64,000 bases of DNA, taken from a virus. Position numbers and translations under genes: made by a program. A model generated the notes under the pieces. It did not search any database and was not told the origin of the DNA. It was given only the letters and a program-made list of their open reading frames with translations. Location: the IMG/VR virus record IMGVR_UViG_3300028394_000074, positions 1 through 64,000 of that record; one strand, 5' to 3'. This document shows positions 1 through 9,089 of the stretch, in pieces; positions within the stretch are counted from its first letter, which is position 1, and each line of letters opens with the position of its first letter.

Positions 1-753
1 ACTGTAGCCAGAGATACCAGAGAATCCACTATAGCCAGAGATACCAGAGTAACCACTATAGCCAGAGATACCAGAGTAACCACTATAGCCAGAGATACCA
101 GAGTAACCACTATAGCCAGAGATACCAGAGTAACCACTATAGCCAGAGATACCAGAACCTGAGTATCCGGAACGCCCACTATAGCCGGAGATACCACTAT
201 AGCCAGAGATACCAGAGTAACCACTATAGCCAGAGATACCAGAGTAACCACTATAGCCAGAGATACCAGAGATGCCACTGTAGCCAGAGATGCCAGAACC
301 ACTATAGCCAGAGATACCAGAACCACTATAGCCAGATATACCAGAACCACTGTAGCCAGAGATACCAGAACCACTGTAGCCAGAACGGCCACTGTAACCA
401 GAGATACCAGAGTATCCACTAAGTCCTTGTGGGCCGACAATTTGCCCTGCGTCGTACCATGCTGTACCACCCCAGACCCATAAGTTGCCGTCTGCGGTTA
501 CGATGTACGCGTCGTTAACTTGGTTGCCTGTAGGTGGTAATGCTGCAACGGTTGGCACTTCACCTTTTAACGTGATTGATGTACCCTGTGGACCAGAGTA
601 ACCAGAGAATCCAGAATAGCCAGAGACGCCAGAGTAGCCAGACGCTGGTCCGTTAAATGCAAGCCAAGACACACCGTCCCATGTCCATGTAGAACCGTTG
701 GCAGTGTACTGCTGGTTTATTGACGGCGATGAGGGAAAATTTAAAGTTGCCAT
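1..753 (-). CDS. Collagen-like tail appendage protein, N-terminal part (continues past left edge)
   Basis: The frame opens with ATG at 753 and is still open at base 1, so only about 250 N-terminal residues are visible. Residues 1-36 form a short non-repetitive head containing WTWDGVSWLAF. A few GYSG units follow, then a second globular insert (about residues 56-107, with WVWGGTAWYDAGQ), then tandem GISGYSG units to the edge. Glycine falls at every third position inside each unit and proline is nearly absent, so this is a Gly-X-Ser collagen-like stalk. It starts 8 nt after the stop of the preceding fibre gene. A distal tail fibre or appendage role is inferred from family and context. Confidence 0.8.
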   Translation of the reverse strand, partial: MATLNFPSSPSINQQYTANGSTWTWDGVSWLAFNGPASGYSGVSGYSGFSGYSGPQGTSITLKGEVPTVAALPPTGNQVNDAYIVTADGNLWVWGGTAWYDAGQIVGPQGLSGYSGISGYSGRSGYSGSGISGYSGSGISGYSGSGISGYSGSGISGYSGISGISGYSGYSGISGYSGYSGISGYSGISGYSGRSGYSGSGISGYSGYSGISGYSGYSGISGYSGYSGISGYSGYSGISGYSGFSGISGYS

Positions 754-761
754 AATTATCT

Positions 762-3602
762 TTATGCAGTCTGGTCAAGTAATACTAATGAACAAGCACG
801 AACTGTTAGTGTGCCAGAAGTTACTTTTAAACCTTGAATGTTTAAAGTTCCAGAAGCAGTTACAACAATTTCACCAATTAATCTGGCAGATGCTTCAGCG
901 GCGGCAGTAGTCCAACAAGTAGTACCAGCCGTTCCAAGTGTAGTTTGTCGGCTTGTTGCAACAAAAGTTGTTCCAGAAGCCTGTGCAACTTGTATCCATT
1001 CAACAGTAGATGTTCCACTAAAAGTAACAGTAAATTGTGCGCCAGCGGCTGAAGATGATTGACCAACTAATTCAACAATAAAACTATATGAGCCAGCAGT
1101 TAAAGTCCTTGTTAAATTAGTAATGTTAGTGAATGCAGTTGTGGCATTGGTATAAGCATTAGCCACTATCATTTCTGCGCCAGCACCGCTATAGCCAGAG
1201 ATACCAGAGTAGCCAGAGATACCAGAGTAGCCAGAGTAGCCAGAGTAGCCAGAGATACCAGAACCACTATAGCCAGAGATACCAGAACCACTGTAGCCAG
1301 AGATACCAGATCCACTGTAGCCAGAGATACCAGATCCACTGTAGCCGGAGATACCAGAGTAGCCAGAGTAGCCAGAGATACCAGAACCACTATAGCCAGA
1401 GATACCAGAACCACTGTAGCCAGAGATACCAGATCCACTGTAGCCGGAGATACCAGATCCAGAATAGCCAGAGATACCAGATCCACTGTAGCCAGAGATA
1501 CCAGATCCACTGTAGCCGGAGATACCAGATCCAGAATAGCCAGATATACCAGATCCAGAGTAGCCAGAGATTCCAGATCCAGAGTAGCCAGAGATTCCAG
1601 AGTAACCACTATAGCCAGATATACCAGAACCTGAGTAGCCAGATATACCAGATCCAGAGTAGCCAGAGATTCCAGAGTAACCACTATAGCCAGATATACC
1701 AGATCCAGAATAGCCAGATATACCAGATCCAGAGTAGCCAGAGATTCCAGAGTAACCACTATAGCCAGATATACCAGATCCAGAATAGCCAGATATACCA
1801 GAGCCACTATATCCAGAAATGCCGCTGTAACCAGAAACTCCTGAAAATCCAGAATACCCAGAAATACCAGAACCGCTGTAGCCTGAAATGCCAGAACCGC
1901 TATACCCTGAAATACCGCTGTAACCAGATATGCCTGATGTGCCACTATACCCACTTATACCACTACCGCTGTAACCTGAAATTCCTGAATATCCACTAAT
2001 ACCAGCAGTAATAGCTAAAAATAAATTATGATTATTAGAAAAGTTTGTAGTTCCTGAACCACTAGAAGAAGTTAAAGTAACAGGATAAGTCCAATAACTT
2101 GTAGAAGTTCCAGCGTTTGTATTTGTTGGTGCGCTATTAACAAGCCATATTTGATAGTTTGAACTTACATTTCTATCTTGAATAGTAAATGTCTGCCCTT
2201 GTTTTATTAAAGCTAAAAATATATCTGCATCAATTACATTGGGATTATCTGTTAAATGACTTACATTAATAGATGTTGCACTTGCCTGTGTCGCATTATT
2301 CCAAAGCACATGACCATCAGTAGGATAGCCAGATGTTAATGAAGTATTTGCTTGATATAAAAATACAGTTGAAGAAGTGCCTTGTGCGCCAGAATATCCT
2401 GAAATACCAGAGCCACTATATCCTGAAATACCAGAGTAACCACTGTAGCCAGATATACCAGAACCACTGTAGCCAGAGATACCAGAGCCTGAGTAACCAG
2501 AGATACCAGATCCACTGTAGCCAGATAGACCAGATCCACTGTAGCCAGATAGACCAGATGCACCACTGTAGCCAGAAATACCAGAACCACTGTAGCCAGA
2601 GATACCACTATAACCAGAGATACCAGATCCACTATAGCCTGAGATACCAGAACCACTGTAGCCAGAAATACCAGAACCACTGTAGCCAGAGATACCAAAG
2701 CCACTGTAGCCAGATATACCAGAACCACTATAACCAGATATACCGGAGTATCCAGATATACCAGCGCCGCTGTAGCCAGATATACCAGAGCCACTGTAAC
2801 CAGATATACCAGAGCCACTATATCCAGAGATACCGGAAGTGCCGGTATTACCACTATAGCCAGAAAAACCGGAAGCGCCTGTAGCACCACTGTAGCCAGA
2901 AAAACCGGAAGCGCCACTATAACCTGATGCACCTTGTGCTCCAGAGTAACCAGAAATACCAGAACCAGAGTAACCAGATAGGCCGGCACCACCAGCAGAA
3001 CCACTGTAACCCGACATACCAGAGTAACCAGAGAAACCAGCCGTACCCATGATGGAGTCCACCCACTGACAACCATCAACGTCACAGTAATAAATCTTTA
3101 ACTTACCAGCAACGTCGTCCCACCACATTGCTCCTGCACCGGGGGACGGAGGAGGTGATGCTCCAATGTATACAGAGCCAGAATATCCAGACGCGCCAGA
3201 GTAACCTGAGATACCAACAAATCCAGAGAATCCAGAAGTGCCACTGTAGCCAGAGATACCAGAATATCCTGATGCACCAAATCCACCAGATGTGCCAGAT
3301 TGGCCTGACCAACCAGAAATACCTGAGTAACCGGATTTACCAGAGTAACCAGATAATCCAGAATATCCAGACGAGCCAGAGACAGGGCCAACAACTTCTG
3401 TTGATCCGTCGCTGTAGTAAATTGTTAGATAACCAGTTGTTGGGTTATAGATAATATTGGTAATGAGTTTGCCGGGCGTGGCAGCGTTAGCGATCTGGGA
3501 GACAGACGCTTGTTTTGTTACACCACCTTGTACAACTACCGTTTGCTCGTTACCTGTTAGGGTTGTAGCAACCGGTAGTCTGGTTATGGGCTGATCTGAC
3601 AT
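762..3602 (-). CDS. Large collagen-like (GISGYSG) tail appendage protein
   Basis: A 946-aa modular protein. Residues 1-66 are non-repetitive. GYSG repeats occupy about 67-140, a small insert containing MWWDDVAGKLKIYY about 141-187, repeats about 187-404, a globular island about 404-532, repeats about 532-805, and a Thr/Ser-rich beta-like C-terminal domain about 805-946. Repeat units are GIS-GYS triplets broken by a two-residue GS step, which keeps the Gly-X-Ser pattern but resets its phase. Such proteins usually form trimeric virion fibres; that and receptor contact are inferred. The near-identical DNA repeats make length changes by slippage or recombination likely. Confidence 0.85.
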   Translation of the reverse strand: MSDQPITRLPVATTLTGNEQTVVVQGGVTKQASVSQIANAATPGKLITNIIYNPTTGYLTIYYSDGSTEVVGPVSGSSGYSGLSGYSGKSGYSGISGWSGQSGTSGGFGASGYSGISGYSGTSGFSGFVGISGYSGASGYSGSVYIGASPPPSPGAGAMWWDDVAGKLKIYYCDVDGCQWVDSIMGTAGFSGYSGMSGYSGSAGGAGLSGYSGSGISGYSGAQGASGYSGASGFSGYSGATGASGFSGYSGNTGTSGISGYSGSGISGYSGSGISGYSGAGISGYSGISGYSGSGISGYSGFGISGYSGSGISGYSGSGISGYSGSGISGYSGISGYSGSGISGYSGASGLSGYSGSGLSGYSGSGISGYSGSGISGYSGSGISGYSGYSGISGYSGSGISGYSGAQGTSSTVFLYQANTSLTSGYPTDGHVLWNNATQASATSINVSHLTDNPNVIDADIFLALIKQGQTFTIQDRNVSSNYQIWLVNSAPTNTNAGTSTSYWTYPVTLTSSSGSGTTNFSNNHNLFLAITAGISGYSGISGYSGSGISGYSGTSGISGYSGISGYSGSGISGYSGSGISGYSGFSGVSGYSGISGYSGSGISGYSGSGISGYSGYSGISGYSGSGISGYSGSGISGYSGYSGISGYSGSGISGYSGSGISGYSGYSGISGYSGSGISGYSGSGISGYSGSGISGYSGSGISGYSGSGISGYSGSGISGYSGSGISGYSGSGISGYSGSGISGYSGYSGISGYSGSGISGYSGSGISGYSGSGISGYSGSGISGYSGYSGYSGISGYSGISGYSGAGAEMIVANAYTNATTAFTNITNLTRTLTAGSYSFIVELVGQSSSAAGAQFTVTFSGTSTVEWIQVAQASGTTFVATSRQTTLGTAGTTCWTTAAAEASARLIGEIVVTASGTLNIQGLKVTSGTLTVRACSLVLLDQTA

Positions 3603-3610
3603 TTATTTTA

Positions 3611-4225
3611 TTAGGTGTAAGTAAAGCTACCATGCAGAGTTGCTGTGCCAAATGTGGACGTAGCGCTCACGTCAACAATACCAGTGATTGGGTACACTGG
3701 AGTAGTTGCGTGAATCTCTGTGGAATTGATCAATGTGAATGTTGCTAAAGCTCCGCCGACTTTTACGTTTGTCACGTCGGTAAAGTTAGCACCCATGATT
3801 ACGATTGGTGTGCCACCAGCCTGTGGGCCGGTGCTAGGCGATACTGTGTAGATAAACGGATTTAGCATCTGTGGCGATGGTGCCACGTTGCTGGCTCTGT
3901 TAAGATCGCCCTGTGCTCCGCCCGCAGGAGGAACGCCTTCAATGAAGAACGAATCTGCGCCTTGAGTAAAGCCACCGTCTGTCATAATCTGATTTGGTGT
4001 GAGCGCAACAGAGACGTCTGGGCGCGGGAAGCGCAACGCAATGTTTTCAGTCTGACGCGCAGGCAAACGCCATGGGTCGAACTGATCTAGGTCGTCCTTA
4101 CATACCCGCATCCCTGGAAAATTAGGGTCGGGCATTAATTCGGTATAGCCAAACTTTCTATTGCAGCGGTCGCAGACCGCTATAGACAGAACGCTATTAC
4201 CTCGAGTATCGAGGTAAACTGGCAT
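3611..4225 (-). CDS. IPT/TIG-domain virion protein with N-terminal zinc-ribbon-like motif
   Basis: 204 aa. The N-terminus has CDRCNRKFGYTE and a later C (RVCKDD), a likely metal-binding ribbon. The C-terminal part (about 118-204, from YTVSPSTGPQAGGTPIVIMG) has the classic IPT/TIG immunoglobulin-like sequence, common in phage structural proteins. The start codon overlaps the stop of the upstream gene by one base (TAATG), so translation is probably coupled. It lies between capsid-proximal genes and the fibres. A virion surface or adaptor role is inferred; the exact function is unknown. Confidence 0.7.
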   Translation of the reverse strand: MPVYLDTRGNSVLSIAVCDRCNRKFGYTELMPDPNFPGMRVCKDDLDQFDPWRLPARQTENIALRFPRPDVSVALTPNQIMTDGGFTQGADSFFIEGVPPAGGAQGDLNRASNVAPSPQMLNPFIYTVSPSTGPQAGGTPIVIMGANFTDVTNVKVGGALATFTLINSTEIHATTPVYPITGIVDVSATSTFGTATLHGSFTYT

Positions 4226-4530
4226 TACTTAATTCCGGATTGAACTACAGTAAGTGTATCACCAGCGGTTGCACCAGACAAACGAATAGCACGATATGGT
4301 TGTGCTAAAAACGTTGCAGTGTTTGGTGCAGATGTTGGTGCTGTAATCCAAGTAAAAGTTGGTGCTGTAAAAACACTATTTACTACAGGATACGGGTCGG
4401 TTTGTGAAACTTGAACCGTGCCGGAGCCAGAATTTACATAACTAACTTGGAATGGTGCAATGTACTGGTCGAGCACAACCGCATCGGTTGTTGTCCCAGC
4501 GGTTGGTACTGTTACGATTATTTCACGCAT
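4225..4530 (-). CDS. Small virion-associated protein, unknown
   Basis: 101 aa, rich in Thr, Val and Ala, with alternating hydrophobic and polar residues suggesting a beta-sandwich. No known family recognised. The start is supported by AGGAG six bases upstream of ATG. It is the second gene of the unit that starts at the promoter near 5140 and is coupled to the next gene through TAATG. A head or neck accessory role is guessed from position only. Confidence 0.6.
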   Translation of the reverse strand: MREIIVTVPTAGTTTDAVVLDQYIAPFQVSYVNSGSGTVQVSQTDPYPVVNSVFTAPTFTWITAPTSAPNTATFLAQPYRAIRLSGATAGDTLTVVQSGIK

Positions 4531-4578
4531 GATTTCTCCTAAAAGGTTAAAAGAGGCGGGACTAGCCCGCCATCTAAA

Positions 4579-5040
4579 TTAGCTATTTGTTAAGCCAGAA
4601 CCGTAAGGAGTAATTGTGCCATCAGAGTTGCGACCAGTGTACTGAATAGACAGTGTACCAGCAGAAGCTGCTTCAGAAGCTAAAGTAACTGTGCAGTCGT
4701 ATGCACCAACGTTAGCTAACAAGTTAGCCACAGCAGCAGAGGCTGTAAATACTACAGCAACTTTACCTAAGGCAGTAGTTGTCAATGTGCCGACAGCAGT
4801 AGTTGTGCCGTTAACAGTCAAACTAACTGCGCGTGAAGCTGCTCCAACTACGTTTAAGTAGCCGTCGATTGAGTGAATGATTGAACCTGCAGGGATTACA
4901 TCAGTTGCTGCCGCACCAGCCACAATAGTGGTCTGTTGTGAAATCATTGTAGCACCAGTGTTGTCAGCAGAAATTGTGCCGTCGTTGCTGGTTGTTTGAC
5001 GTGTGTTAAGACGTAGCGGGATTGTAAAAGTTGATGACAT
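4579..5040 (-). CDS. Probable virion structural protein, unknown
   Basis: 153 aa, Ala/Thr/Val-rich with no charged clusters, resembling small beta-rich decoration or appendage proteins. No family recognised. AAGGA precedes the ATG. It is the first gene after the terminator at 5172-5198 and the TTTGCATAAGTAG promoter at 5131-5166, so it heads a transcription unit running leftward into the fibre genes. Confidence 0.6.
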   Translation of the reverse strand: MSSTFTIPLRLNTRQTTSNDGTISADNTGATMISQQTTIVAGAAATDVIPAGSIIHSIDGYLNVVGAASRAVSLTVNGTTTAVGTLTTTALGKVAVVFTASAAVANLLANVGAYDCTVTLASEAASAGTLSIQYTGRNSDGTITPYGSGLTNS

Positions 5041-5130
5041 GTTTAATTCCTTATCTTAGTGGGTATCCCAAACTGTCTCTAAGTCGTCTCACCGGGAAGT
5101 AGCGGTGGTCAGAGTGGGATTATCTTCCTA

Positions 5131-5166
5131 ATACTACTTATGCAAAATGAAGAGAAAAAACGCCCT
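5131..5166 (-). promoter_or_regulatory. Phage-specific promoter, copy 1 (GGGC-N17-TGCATAAGTAG)
   Basis: On the minus strand GGGC (5165-5162), a 17-nt spacer, then TGCATAAGTAG within the 13-base core TTTGCATAAGTAG. It sits between the capsid-unit terminator and the 5040 gene, about 90 nt upstream of that start. Same core, orientation and spacing as five other sites. Promoter function is inferred. Confidence 0.75.
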
Positions 5167-5171
5167 AAAAG

Positions 5172-5198
5172 CAAAAAACCCCGCCGAAGCGGGGTTCC
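5172..5198 (-). terminator. Rho-independent terminator after the major capsid gene
   Basis: On the minus strand a perfect stem (AACCCCGC / GCGGGGTT, TTCG loop) is followed by a run of T. It lies about 25 nt past the capsid stop codon and just before promoter copy 1, separating the capsid unit from the appendage unit. Confidence 0.9.
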
Positions 5199-5223
5199 AA
5201 AGTGCCTTTGTGGGGCTTTTTGA

Positions 5224-6141
5224 TTAAACGCCTTGAGTACCAAAAACGTTACGTGCATCATGCCAGCCGGTCGCATAGCGCTCGGTAGCTTTGTAACGCA
5301 TAGAGTCAGTCTCGAAGTCGCCTTCCATGGATTTCTCCATTGGACGACGGGATACGAGCATGAGTCCGTTTTCAGCATCAGTCTGAACAAACCAGGCTTT
5401 GCTTGAGGACAAACGTGTTACCACGTGTGTGCCTTTAGGCAGCATGCCTGTTGATTTGATAGGGTTCAAATCATTATCGGCTGTACCAGAACGGAGAACC
5501 GATTTCAGAATTACTTCTGACTGGAACTCGAGTGCTGGAGGAACAACTAACTGCTCAGCTTTCAGACGAATACGCTTACCGTTATTGTCGATAGCGCCAC
5601 GGATTTGAATCAAAATCTGTTCAACAGAAGTTTGGCTCAATGAAGCAGCGGTTGACAATTTATTGCTGTATGTTTGACCATTAGCAATAGGGTGAGCTGT
5701 ACTAATCAAAACTACGCCGTCGCCACCAGTGTAACCGCTTGTGAACGCAAAGTTCAACAAGTTAGCACACAAAGTTTCCTTAGTTTCAATCATAGACTGA
5801 GCTAAGTGTTTAGCGAAGGTAGAGCCGATACGGATGTGATCGCCGTCTTCCATCAAAACTTTGGTCAAGGCATAAGCCAAGCCATAGATTTGGTAGATGA
5901 AACGGGTGATGTACAATGTACCACCTTGATCATAGCTGACAGGAGTACCGTCAGGCATGGCAGGTGCAGCATTCATACCGAAGAGCATTACTTCTTCGTG
6001 ATAGTTACGTGGAATACCTTGGATCTGTTCTACAAATCCTTTCCACTCGTCGGCGCGTTGTTCGTATACGCCATCAAAGACTTCGTTGATAATCGGTTCG
6101 ACTACCGCACGAAAGTCGGTACTACGCATTGGGGTTGCCAT
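5224..6141 (-). CDS. Major capsid protein (HK97-like fold expected)
   Basis: 305 aa, starting MATPMRSTDFRAVVEPIINE after AAAGGAATAGCAA. The features fit phage major head proteins of the Mu gpT-like/HK97 type: length about 300, an N-terminal helix followed by a long alpha/beta domain, and a C-terminal segment with GWHDARNVFG. It follows scaffold-like and small head genes and is the last gene before a strong terminator. The fold is inferred from family resemblance and order; no protease gene was recognised nearby. Confidence 0.8.
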   Translation of the reverse strand: MATPMRSTDFRAVVEPIINEVFDGVYEQRADEWKGFVEQIQGIPRNYHEEVMLFGMNAAPAMPDGTPVSYDQGGTLYITRFIYQIYGLAYALTKVLMEDGDHIRIGSTFAKHLAQSMIETKETLCANLLNFAFTSGYTGGDGVVLISTAHPIANGQTYSNKLSTAASLSQTSVEQILIQIRGAIDNNGKRIRLKAEQLVVPPALEFQSEVILKSVLRSGTADNDLNPIKSTGMLPKGTHVVTRLSSSKAWFVQTDAENGLMLVSRRPMEKSMEGDFETDSMRYKATERYATGWHDARNVFGTQGV

Positions 6142-6166
6142 TTGCTATTCCTTTTCTTTCGTTATA

Positions 6167-6838
6167 TTAAGAGTAAGCGACCGAAACAGACGGAGCGACT
6201 AATTGACTGTTAGCGATTTGAACTTGTACGATTGTGTAAGTGTCAGCCCAGGCATTTGTTTGCCCTGTTGGCCAAGCAGTTTCACGACCTAAACCAACCA
6301 CTTTAACTTGACCTTGAGCACCGGTTGCTACTGGTGATGCAGCCAAAGCTGTTTGTGAGAAGCCAGCGCCACCGTTGCCGATAGATTGACCTACCGTTGG
6401 GTTATTTGTTGCATCAAAATCGTAAGCCTTGCCAATAGCCGTAGTTGCCACTGAACCATTACACTGAGCTTCGTAAACCAATTGAGGATCTGTGAAGAGC
6501 CAAAAAATGATTTGTGTAGAAGCATCAAGAGTTAGTTTAGAAGCCCATTTAGCTACTGAACGACGACCTTGTGAGTCTGTAAATTCAACGCCATCAAATA
6601 CGCCAAACATTTTGCCAGTTGCGGCTAATGTAGGTGCTGGGATCAATTGACCCGATGTGTTGATTCCTACTGGTTGATATTGATAGAAAGCCTGACCAGT
6701 TGTGAGACCGTAAGGTGCATTGTAAGTATTGTCAGTAGCAGCTTGAAAGCTGTTGGTACCCACAAACTGAGTTGCACGATCCAGACCACTTGGGTGGTAG
6801 GCAGGCTTCATACCAAAGGGAAGATATGTCGTAGACAT
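6167..6838 (-). CDS. Head-associated structural protein, unknown
   Basis: 223 aa, opening MSTTYLPFGMKPAYHPSG and rich in Ala, Gly, Thr and Gln, with beta-like composition. AAAGGA precedes the ATG. Directly upstream of the capsid gene, with only 25 nt between. The position suits a decoration or second capsid-lattice protein, but no named family is recognised. Confidence 0.6.
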   Translation of the reverse strand: MSTTYLPFGMKPAYHPSGLDRATQFVGTNSFQAATDNTYNAPYGLTTGQAFYQYQPVGINTSGQLIPAPTLAATGKMFGVFDGVEFTDSQGRRSVAKWASKLTLDASTQIIFWLFTDPQLVYEAQCNGSVATTAIGKAYDFDATNNPTVGQSIGNGGAGFSQTALAASPVATGAQGQVKVVGLGRETAWPTGQTNAWADTYTIVQVQIANSQLVAPSVSVAYS

Positions 6839-6871
6839 GTAATTTTATTCCTTTTGTTTTTTTGAAGAATG

Positions 6872-7426
6872 TTAATCGAAGCGGATATTACTATTCGCCT
6901 TTGCGGCCTCTTTTTCCATTTCCAAAACTCCACCTTCAAGAATTGAGCGTCCGCCCTTACCTTCTTGTGCAGTATTACGCACATTTGCGGTAATGTTGCG
7001 TTGATGATCTAGCGGATCCTCTAGGTGCATCATGCGCATCACTTCTTGATAGATTTCTTCTGGTAACTTGAAGAGAACCATCTCGTTACAGCTAACACAG
7101 CCTTCAAACTTGCCCGAGCTCATTTTGCCTAGTCCTTCAAAGCCTTTTCCTAATTCGGAGGCTTTAACTGGCTCATAACCCAATGCTACGCGTTTGTCGA
7201 TACTGTCATAATTATTTGTAGTGGATAACCAGCACAAATGAAAGCCAGGGATAATCCCCGCTGGCAAGTCTGGCAATGCGCTATTTTGCCATTTATCTCT
7301 GAACGCCTCTGCACGTTCGCGCTTGGTTTTATTGCTAGGATCTTCTGTTGCAATCCGTTCTTTAGTTTCTTGTACACGATCCGCTAAGCGGTCTTCGATG
7401 TCACGTTTAATTCTTGTGTTTGCCAT
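6872..7426 (-). CDS. Conserved-looking head-module protein, unknown
   Basis: 184 aa, charged and helical at both ends, with a middle section containing GFHLCWLSTTNNYDSIDKR and a CVSC pair. AAAGG precedes the start. It lies between scaffold and capsid genes and only 5 nt separate it from the scaffold stop. A role in head assembly is inferred from position. Membership of a known family is not claimed. Confidence 0.55.
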   Translation of the reverse strand: MANTRIKRDIEDRLADRVQETKERIATEDPSNKTKRERAEAFRDKWQNSALPDLPAGIIPGFHLCWLSTTNNYDSIDKRVALGYEPVKASELGKGFEGLGKMSSGKFEGCVSCNEMVLFKLPEEIYQEVMRMMHLEDPLDHQRNITANVRNTAQEGKGGRSILEGGVLEMEKEAAKANSNIRFD

Positions 7427-7431
7427 GATAA

Positions 7432-8409
7432 TTAACCTTTATTTTCACGATCATACTGTGCATAAGCACGGATCATTTTGTTTCGTTTTTCTACATCGTC
7501 CCACGCACCAGCGTCTTTAATTGCATTAACACGATCACGAGAAAGTGTGATGGTGCCAGCTTTTTGACTGGTGGTATTTGCAACCCTACTTGATGCTGTG
7601 GGGTTTGCCCGCCTATTACTTCCGCCTTTTGATACATAGCGGTGCGGTAAACGACTTGCTAAACGACTGTCTAACTCTTCCCAATACTCGGAATCACTAG
7701 GATCCCAACCATCGGCAGCGAGTTCTTGGTCAACTACTTTGGCAATTCTACTATCTGTATCTCGAGCTTGTGGATCGTACCAAGCGTTTTTCTTTAACCA
7801 ACGAGTAGCATTTTCTTGTACTTCATTACTAATTGGGTTAGGAACATTTTGCTTTGGCGCTTTAGCAGCCTCGAGCTGTTGTTTCTTGTAATATTGAGCT
7901 TGATTGAGACGCTGTTTAGCATCTGTCAATTGCTCTAAATACTCTACTTGAGCTGATGCATCATTAGCTTGCGTTGCTTGCAACATCTTCATTTTTGCGT
8001 ATTCAACTCTTGTAGCTTCGTCTTCGATAGCTTTATCAAGTTGTGCAAATTGATACGATGATGCTGTATTTTCTACTTTAGCAAGGCGTTCTGCTAGGTC
8101 TGCATTGTGACGCTCAAGCATTTTAATCTTGTTTTGCGCCGAAAAATCACGCTGTTTCTTTAACTCTTTTTTGAGTCTGCGTTCTTCTCTACGAGCTTCA
8201 CGGATCGCTTCACGCTCATCATCTGAGACATCATCAGTTTCATCCGCATCTGCGTCAGCATCTTCTTCACGCTCTTCATCAGTGCGTTCGTCAGCATGCG
8301 TTTCTTCTTTTTCGACTTCATCAACGCTATCTGGTATTTCTACCTTGGCGAGGACAGAGCCATCTTCTTGTTCCTTAATTGGAACGTCTTTCTTTTCATT
8401 TTCTGCCAT
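7432..8409 (-). CDS. Scaffolding protein (acidic, coiled-coil)
   Basis: 325 aa. Residues about 1-70 are strongly acidic (runs of E/D such as EEREEDADADADETDD), about 70-190 are Lys/Arg/Glu/Gln-rich and predicted coiled-coil, and the C-terminal 60 residues are more basic. This acidic-helical-basic layout is typical of capsid scaffolding proteins, whose basic C-terminus contacts the shell. Placement just before the capsid genes supports the call. No sequence signature proves it. Confidence 0.7.
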   Translation of the reverse strand: MAENEKKDVPIKEQEDGSVLAKVEIPDSVDEVEKEETHADERTDEEREEDADADADETDDVSDDEREAIREARREERRLKKELKKQRDFSAQNKIKMLERHNADLAERLAKVENTASSYQFAQLDKAIEDEATRVEYAKMKMLQATQANDASAQVEYLEQLTDAKQRLNQAQYYKKQQLEAAKAPKQNVPNPISNEVQENATRWLKKNAWYDPQARDTDSRIAKVVDQELAADGWDPSDSEYWEELDSRLASRLPHRYVSKGGSNRRANPTASSRVANTTSQKAGTITLSRDRVNAIKDAGAWDDVEKRNKMIRAYAQYDRENKG

Positions 8410-8427
8410 TTTGTACTTTCTACAAAG

Positions 8428-8868
8428 TTAATCTACAAACGCTTTCATTTTCTGTGCCGCTTCAAATGACTTGATCTTAGAGATCACTTCACGCGCCTGT
8501 AGTGTAATAAACACCACTGGAGCGCCATCGTCGTCTGGTTGCACAACAAAACGGTCGCCGCCGTACTTAATTGTACGAACTAAGTCACCAACGCTACACC
8601 AAGGGCCTTCTGGCCATGGGGTAAGGTCATCTGGGCTTTTATACGCCAGTGGACCAATATTGATTACTTTAGCTACTGTCTCGTTAAAACGTAAGGTTTG
8701 TTTGGTTTCATCAACTAAGATGATACCGCCTTTACTTGTCGTCTTTTCCCTGCGCAACTGCACAAGTACTCTGTCTCCAAGAATCTCAACGCCCGAGTCT
8801 ACCTCTGGAAAGCATTCCTGCTCTGAACGTAAATCTGGCTCACTTTTACTATTAAAATCAATTGGCAT
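8428..8868 (-). CDS. GroES-like cochaperonin (Cpn10 family)
   Basis: 146 aa. Residues about 28-110 match Cpn10: VEILGDRVLVQL, then a mobile-loop-like KTTSKGGIILVDE, then VAKVINIGP and VGDLV. It is longer than bacterial GroES (about 97 aa), with an N-terminal extension and inserts. Known phage counterparts such as T4 gp31 replace host GroES on GroEL to fold the capsid protein. Position inside the head operon next to the scaffold suggests the same job. Start supported by AAGGAG. Confidence 0.8.
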   Translation of the reverse strand: MPIDFNSKSEPDLRSEQECFPEVDSGVEILGDRVLVQLRREKTTSKGGIILVDETKQTLRFNETVAKVINIGPLAYKSPDDLTPWPEGPWCSVGDLVRTIKYGGDRFVVQPDDDGAPVVFITLQAREVISKIKSFEAAQKMKAFVD

Positions 8869-8898
8869 ACGCCAACTCTCCTTACACCTTACGGCGCT

Positions 8899-9087
8899 TT
8901 AGTTTTCATCATCCTCTGTTAGGAGGTCTTCTAGAATTGCCATGGCTTGTTTTAAGCCATCACGATTACCCAATACTCTTTGATAAGAATCAAAGTTATG
9001 GATGTTGGAACCTGAAGCTAGAACTTCGGTTGTTTCTTTATCCGCTTCTTTCAAGCGGCTTATGTACTCAGAAAGTATGTCTCTCAT
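8899..9087 (-). CDS. Small acidic helical protein, unknown
   Basis: 62 aa, starting MRDILSEYISRLKEAD and ending in an acidic tail. The ATG at 9087 lies only a few bases downstream of the promoter core, so the mRNA would have almost no leader and no Shine-Dalgarno. A longer frame from 9126 exists but would run through the promoter and adds unlikely residues. Function unknown. Confidence 0.55.
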   Translation of the reverse strand: MRDILSEYISRLKEADKETTEVLASGSNIHNFDSYQRVLGNRDGLKQAMAILEDLLTEDDEN

Positions 9088-9089
9088 AT

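Noticed and set aside
1169-1954. Long alternate frames across the collagen-like repeats (both strands, also 2333-3085 and 61836-62630)
   Set aside because: They are frame-shifted copies of the GISGYSG repeats, giving Leu/Val- or Gln/Tyr/His-rich nonsense; the repeat DNA lacks stops in several frames.
8129-8431. Serine-rich plus-strand frame opposite the scaffold gene
   Set aside because: It is the antisense of acidic codons (GAA/GAT runs) of the scaffold gene, without a ribosome site.
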